Assembly (NCBI GenBank): GCA_947258945.1
Contig: CAMYKJ010000169.1
Span: 1-8,257 of the forward strand
Source: an uncultured Ectothiorhodospiraceae bacterium
GTDB lineage: Bacteria; Pseudomonadota; Gammaproteobacteria; UBA9214
DNA length: 8,257 nt
Direction of reading: 5' to 3'
Positions 4,765 through 8,257 of this stretch are shown in pieces (the first letter of the stretch is position 1; each line of letters begins with the position of its first letter). A program made the translations under genes and the position numbers. The notes beneath the pieces were generated by a model. It saw only the letters and a list, made by a program, of their open reading frames with translations. It had not been told where the DNA came from and made no database searches.

Positions 4765-6400
4765 CAATCGGCCCACCCGCACAGGCGGATGACTTCTTCG
4801 ATGGTGGTAATGCCATCGCGCGCATAATCAAGGGCGTTCTGTACCAGCGGCCGGTAGCCGGACTGCTCGCTTGCCGCTTTCTGGAAGGCGTTCTGGTCCT
4901 CGTTGCGCAGTGCCTCGGTCAGGGTGCTGTCCATCACCAGCAGTTCGTAGATGCCGATACGCCCGCTGTAGCCGGTCTGGTTACACTGGTTGCAGCCACT
5001 GCCATGCACGAAGTCGTGATTGTCGAGGCTGATGCCGGCCTCGTCATGCAGCCAGGCCTGTTCACTGGCATCGAGTTTGCGCGGTGTGGCGCAGTTCTGG
5101 CACACGCGCCGGATCAGGCGCTGGGCGAGAATGCACTGCACGGCCGATGCCACCAGGTAACCCTCGAGTCCCATATCCATCAGGCGGGTAGCACTGCTGA
5201 CGGCATCGTTGGTATGCAGCGTCGATAACACCAGGTGTCCCGTCAGTGAGGCGCGCAGGGCGATTTCACCGGTTTCCTGGTCGCGGATCTGTTGTTGACC
5301 TGCACCTGGCTGATGCGGGACAGCCGGTACTCGACCGGGTCCTCGATGGTGATGATCTTTCTTTGCGGCGTGTTGAGTTCGTTCAGTGCACTGTACAGGG
5401 TCGTGGTCTTGCCGCTGCCGGTTGGTCCGGTAACCAGCACCAGGCCGTGCGGCTTGTGGATGATGCGCCGGAAGGTGTCCAGCTGATACTGCGGCATACC
5501 CAGTTGATCCAGTGTCTTGATTGAATTGTTCTGGTCCAGCAGGCGCATGACAACGCCTTCGCCACTCTGGGTCGGGATGGTGGACAGGCGCACATCGATC
5601 TGCCGGTCACTGAGGTTGACCGAGAAACGGCCGTCCTGCGGCAGGCGTTTTTCCGAAATATCGGCATGCGCCATGAGTTTCAGGCGCGAGACCAGTGCGC
5701 CGGTAATCTGCCGGTCCTCGACGATCTGTTCATGCAGGATGCCGTCGATACGCCGGCGAATACGCAGCACCTCGTCGCCGGGTTCGATATGGATATCGGA
5801 TGCATTGACCTTGGCGGCACCCTCGAACATGGTCTGTATCAGCCTGACCACCGGGGCATCGCTCTGGCTGCTGGTCGCCATCAGTTTGTCGAGATCGAAG
5901 GTGTCCTCCGACAGATCCCTGCCAACCTCGCTGGCCAGCGACCTGATCTCCTCACCGTCATGGTAGATGCGGTCCATCGCCGCAAGCATCGCCTCTTCAC
6001 TGGCGATGGCCAGTTCAACCGGCTGCTGCAGGATCTTCACCAGGCTGTCATAAGCGAAGATATCCATGGGGTCGCCCATGGCGACCAGCAGGCTGTCCGG
6101 GTTTTCCTTCAGCACCAGTGCCCGGTGACGGCGTGCATCGGTTTCGGGCAGCAGGTGTACCAGCTTCGGGTTCAGCTCGAACATCGACAGGTCGACATAG
6201 GGAATGCGCATCTGCTCGGACAGTACCTGCAGCATGGCATCCTCAACGACATAGCCATTGGCAATCAGCACCCGGCCGAGCCGGCGCCCGCTCTTTTTTT
6301 GCTCCTCCAGGGCAGCCTGCAGCTGGGATTGGGAGATCAACTTGTGTTCGATCAGCAGATCGCCCAAACGAATGCGTTCACGTTTCATGTTTGCTGACAT
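4764..6400 (-). pseudogene. mshE: Pilus assembly ATPase MshE, broken by an internal frameshifting deletion
   Basis: Frame 1 (6400 to about 5291) and frame 2 (about 5290 to 4764) together make one GspE/PilB-type ATPase. Frame 1 has two copies of the 24-residue MshEN motif, R11LG...Q34 and R40LG...Q63, separated by five residues, which in this family bind cyclic di-GMP. SDIHIEP (201), Walker A GPTGSGKT (325-332) and the Asp-box TIEDPVEY (351-358) follow. Frame 2 has [26 protein letters not shown] and the tetracysteine CQNC...CNQC. Between QVQVNN and IRDQET about 24 codons plus one base (about 73 nt) are missing, including the Walker B LRQDPD...GE segment; frame 1 then ends at 5243 after 15 foreign residues. 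Either true inactivation or an assembly error. The start follows AGGAAGGAT and lies 3 nt behind mshN; an ATG at 6388 is a possible alternative. Confidence 0.85.
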
Positions 6401-6403
6401 GTT

Positions 6404-7525
6404 TCAGATCCTTCCTGCCGGTTGTATATTCGTCATAGCCGCCGGGGCTTGCTGCGATAACTGCCGCAGCCGCTTGCCTATGTAATCCTGCAGTGCTGCA
6501 TCGAGCCGGAACTGCATTGCCCTGCGGTAGGCCGTGCGTGCGGCATCGCGGTTGCCCGACTGTTCCTGCGAGATGCCGAGACCCATCCACCATTCACCTT
6601 GCTGTGGGCTGAGTTCGAGGGCGCGGGTGTAATGCTGTACGGCAGCCGCCGGTTTGCCGCTGCGCTGGTAGAGACCTGCAAGCAATGCCTGGTAGTCGGC
6701 GTCCCGTAAAGCACCCGGCAGGGCAGACTCCAGCCGGGCGATGGCCTCGTCATGGCGTTTGTCCGTCACCAGCAGGTGTGCCAGCAGACGGGCATAGGGC
6801 GCATACAATGGATAACTTGCAAGTCCGTCCTGTAACAGGATTTCGGCATCGCTATTCTGCTGTTGGCGGATGTAAAGACGGGCGAGCAGCAGCCTGGCCT
6901 GGTGATAATCGTTTGCCTGCGCCAGAATATCTTTCAGTTGATCAATGGCCTCGAGCTCATTACCCGCCGCCGCTGCACTGGCGGCAAGGCGGTATTCATG
7001 CCCCGGCCCGTGGCGGCGAACAACGATCTCCGGTGTACCCTGGTCACCCGCAGGTATGCCGGCAGTCAGCGCCGTGTCTATGGCTGTGTCCTCCGGTACG
7101 TGCGTGACCGGGTCCTCCGTTACGTGTGCCGGTTCCGCGCTGCCTGCCGTGCCGGGCTGACTCGGAGTATTTTCCGACGTCTGTGACGCTATCGGGTGTG
7201 GAGTGGCGCGGGTGTGCAATTGCATGACCCTGGCCTGACGATCCGGTTGATTCTTTAGCAGCGTCGGGAGGGTGATCGTTTGCGTGACCACAGGGCCGCC
7301 GGGCCCGCCCCAGTCAAACAATCCCAGGTAGTCGGTGACCAGTGGCGCACCGATTGCAATTACCGTGAGCATGACCAGTCCGGCAATCAGCCGCGCCATA
7401 CCCTGTCGCACCATGCCGGCCCCCGCAGCGCCGATGCTGGCAGCCGGTAACGCCGCCAGGTTGCCCGCGGCGGGGTGCGCACGACGGGCATCCAGGTCTC
7501 TCAGCATGTCGTTGATCAGGCTCAT
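6404..7525 (-). CDS. mshN: MSHA biogenesis protein MshN, membrane-anchored TPR protein
   Basis: A 373-residue protein beginning MSLINDMLRDLDARR, the signature start of MshN. One membrane segment (about 44-63) is followed by a Pro/Thr/Gly-rich spacer (about 70-175), which would reach through the periplasm. The C-terminal half (about 177-358) is built of tetratricopeptide repeats, clearest in DADYQALLAGLYQRSGKPAA and the next unit with ALELSPQQGEWWMGLGISQE. Family knowledge: MshN is a periplasm-facing scaffold needed for assembly or secretin function. It follows mshM by 12 nt and precedes mshE by 3 nt, so the three are one transcript. The ATG is preceded by GAGGTT about 9 nt away. An imperfect 8-residue repeat (HVTEDPVT / HVPEDTAI) lies in the spacer. 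No sign of damage. Confidence 0.9.
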   Translation of the reverse strand: MSLINDMLRDLDARRAHPAAGNLAALPAASIGAAGAGMVRQGMARLIAGLVMLTVIAIGAPLVTDYLGLFDWGGPGGPVVTQTITLPTLLKNQPDRQARVMQLHTRATPHPIASQTSENTPSQPGTAGSAEPAHVTEDPVTHVPEDTAIDTALTAGIPAGDQGTPEIVVRRHGPGHEYRLAASAAAAGNELEAIDQLKDILAQANDYHQARLLLARLYIRQQQNSDAEILLQDGLASYPLYAPYARLLAHLLVTDKRHDEAIARLESALPGALRDADYQALLAGLYQRSGKPAAAVQHYTRALELSPQQGEWWMGLGISQEQSGNRDAARTAYRRAMQFRLDAALQDYIGKRLRQLSQQAPAAMTNIQPAGRI

Positions 7526-7537
7526 GGCAAGGCAACC

Positions 7538-8257
7538 TCAGTACCAGGCGGTAAACAGTCCTGTGCCGGCCACACCGAGCAGACCACTCGCAACGGCCAG
7601 CCGGTAGCTTCGCGGCCGCACGTCCTCGGTATCCGCCGATGCATGACGAATGTGCAGCGGCCTGATGATGCGGTCGCCGCGACCATAGGCGGACATCAGT
7701 GCCTTGTGGCTCAGTATGTTCGCCAGGCGCGGGATGCCGCGGCTGTTGCGATGCAGCAGTTTCAGGGCGCTGCGCGTGAACAGGGGGGTGCCGCGGTAAC
7801 CCGCAACCAGCAGCCGGTGATTGAGGTAGATAGCAAGTGTCTCGCGATCCAGCGGCTGCAGGGTATAGTTGAACAGGATGCGCTGCCGCAGCTGACGCAA
7901 ATTGTTTTGCTGCAGCCGATGGTCGAGTTCGGGCTGACCGAACAACACGACCTGCAGCAGCTTGTCCTTTTCGGTCTCCAGATTGGTCAGCAGGCGCAGG
8001 GCCTCCATGCTGTCGTTCGGTATCGATTGTGCCTCGTCCAGCAACAGCACCACCCGCCTGTGAGCGCCATTGAGTTCCAGCAGCCGACTGGTTACCCGCT
8101 GCAGCAGCCGGTGCTGGCCGATGTTGTGTGCGAATTTAATGCCGAGTTCCACCGCCAGCAACTTGCGAAGTGCCAGCGGATCGAGACACGGGTTGGGGAT
8201 ATAGGCGGTGATGAAACTCTCGTCCAGCGTATTGAGCAGCTGTCTGCACAGCAGGGT
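7538..8257 (-). CDS. mshM: MSHA biogenesis ATPase MshM (ExeA-like AAA ATPase), C-terminal part, cut by the window edge
   Basis: The frame is open from the window edge at 8257, so 239 residues of the C-terminal part are visible. The first visible residues, TLLCRQLLNTLDESFITAYI, would directly follow a Walker A GKT, so the P-loop lies just outside. Walker B is VVLLLDEAQ, then LRLLTNLETEKDKLLQVVLF, a GQPEL sensor segment, LRQLRQRILF and SRGIPRLANILSHKAL, all in the order seen in ExeA/MshM. A C-terminal hydrophobic stretch, LAVASGLLGVAGTGLF, may anchor it to the membrane. ExeA-type ATPases help insert or assemble the secretin through peptidoglycan; MshM is the MSHA member. No translation start is visible. 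It is followed at 12 nt by mshN. Confidence 0.9.
   Translation of the reverse strand, partial: TLLCRQLLNTLDESFITAYIPNPCLDPLALRKLLAVELGIKFAHNIGQHRLLQRVTSRLLELNGAHRRVVLLLDEAQSIPNDSMEALRLLTNLETEKDKLLQVVLFGQPELDHRLQQNNLRQLRQRILFNYTLQPLDRETLAIYLNHRLLVAGYRGTPLFTRSALKLLHRNSRGIPRLANILSHKALMSAYGRGDRIIRPLHIRHASADTEDVRPRSYRLAVASGLLGVAGTGLFTAWY

Noticed and set aside
4039..4827. Long plus-strand open frame (262 codons) opposite mshG and the end of mshE
   Set aside because: It is antisense to well-recognised coding sequence, its product is rich in His, Asp and Gln as typical of complement frames in GC-rich DNA, and no ribosome binding site or family is evident.
5285..5295. Simple one-base sequencing error as the cause of the mshE frame change
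   Set aside because: Adding one base restores the frame but not the conserved Walker B block of about 24 residues, so a larger loss is needed.
5666..6397. Long plus-strand open frame (243 codons) opposite mshE
   Set aside because: It is a complement shadow of the N-terminal half of mshE with no recognisable protein motif.
1..8257. CRISPR array, tRNA or rRNA genes, insertion sequence or transposase
   Set aside because: No regularly spaced short repeats with unique spacers, no RNA gene folds and no transposase-like coding sequence were seen; the repeats present are palindromic intergenic units or in-frame protein repeats.

Overview
The window holds most of an MSHA-type (mannose-sensitive haemagglutinin) type IV pilus locus, with every gene on the minus strand. 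Read in the direction of transcription, from high to low coordinates, the order is mshM (partial, entering from the right edge), mshN, mshE, mshG, a major pilin (mshA), three minor prepilins (mshC, mshD, mshO), a PilX/MshP-like protein carrying an added repeat domain, and mshI (partial, leaving at the left edge). The coding DNA is GC-rich, the genes are tightly coupled, and REP-like palindromes sit between some of them. Together with the MSHA gene set this points to a proteobacterium, most likely a free-living gamma- or betaproteobacterium. I cannot place it more closely.

Region by region. 8257-6404 encodes an ExeA-like AAA ATPase (MshM) and a membrane-anchored TPR protein (MshN), which belong to the envelope-spanning part of the machine. 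6400-3646 encodes the assembly motor ATPase (MshE) and its inner-membrane platform partner (MshG). 3645-3520 is an AT-rich gap in front of the major pilin gene, which has a very good ribosome binding site. 3519-3136 is the pilin, followed by a strong hairpin terminator at 3106-3078. 3007-725 is a translationally coupled cluster of minor pilins (C, D, O, P) whose stop and start codons overlap. 724-552 is non-coding and filled with palindromic repeat DNA. 551-1 is the start of mshI, an inner-membrane PilM-like assembly protein. No RNA genes, CRISPR arrays or insertion sequences were seen.

Three things stand out. (1) Both motor genes appear damaged by internal deletions: mshE lacks about 73 nt that should encode the Walker B segment and changes frame there (near 5290), and mshG lacks about 34 codons in frame (near 4535). 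Either the pilus motor has been lost or the assembly is wrong at two nearby places. (2) The MshP-like protein carries nearly three tandem 45-residue repeats of a beta-propeller-like type, each with WAVG, W(D/N)GSSWS and paired cysteines. This is a candidate pilus-tip adhesin fused to a minor pilin. (3) The start of mshC lies inside repeat DNA, so its unusually long prepilin leader and its ribosome binding site seem to derive from an intergenic repeat. A related repeat lies in front of mshI. The order also differs from the Vibrio arrangement (I J K L M N E G F B A C D O P Q): mshI follows mshP, and mshF, mshB and mshQ are not seen.
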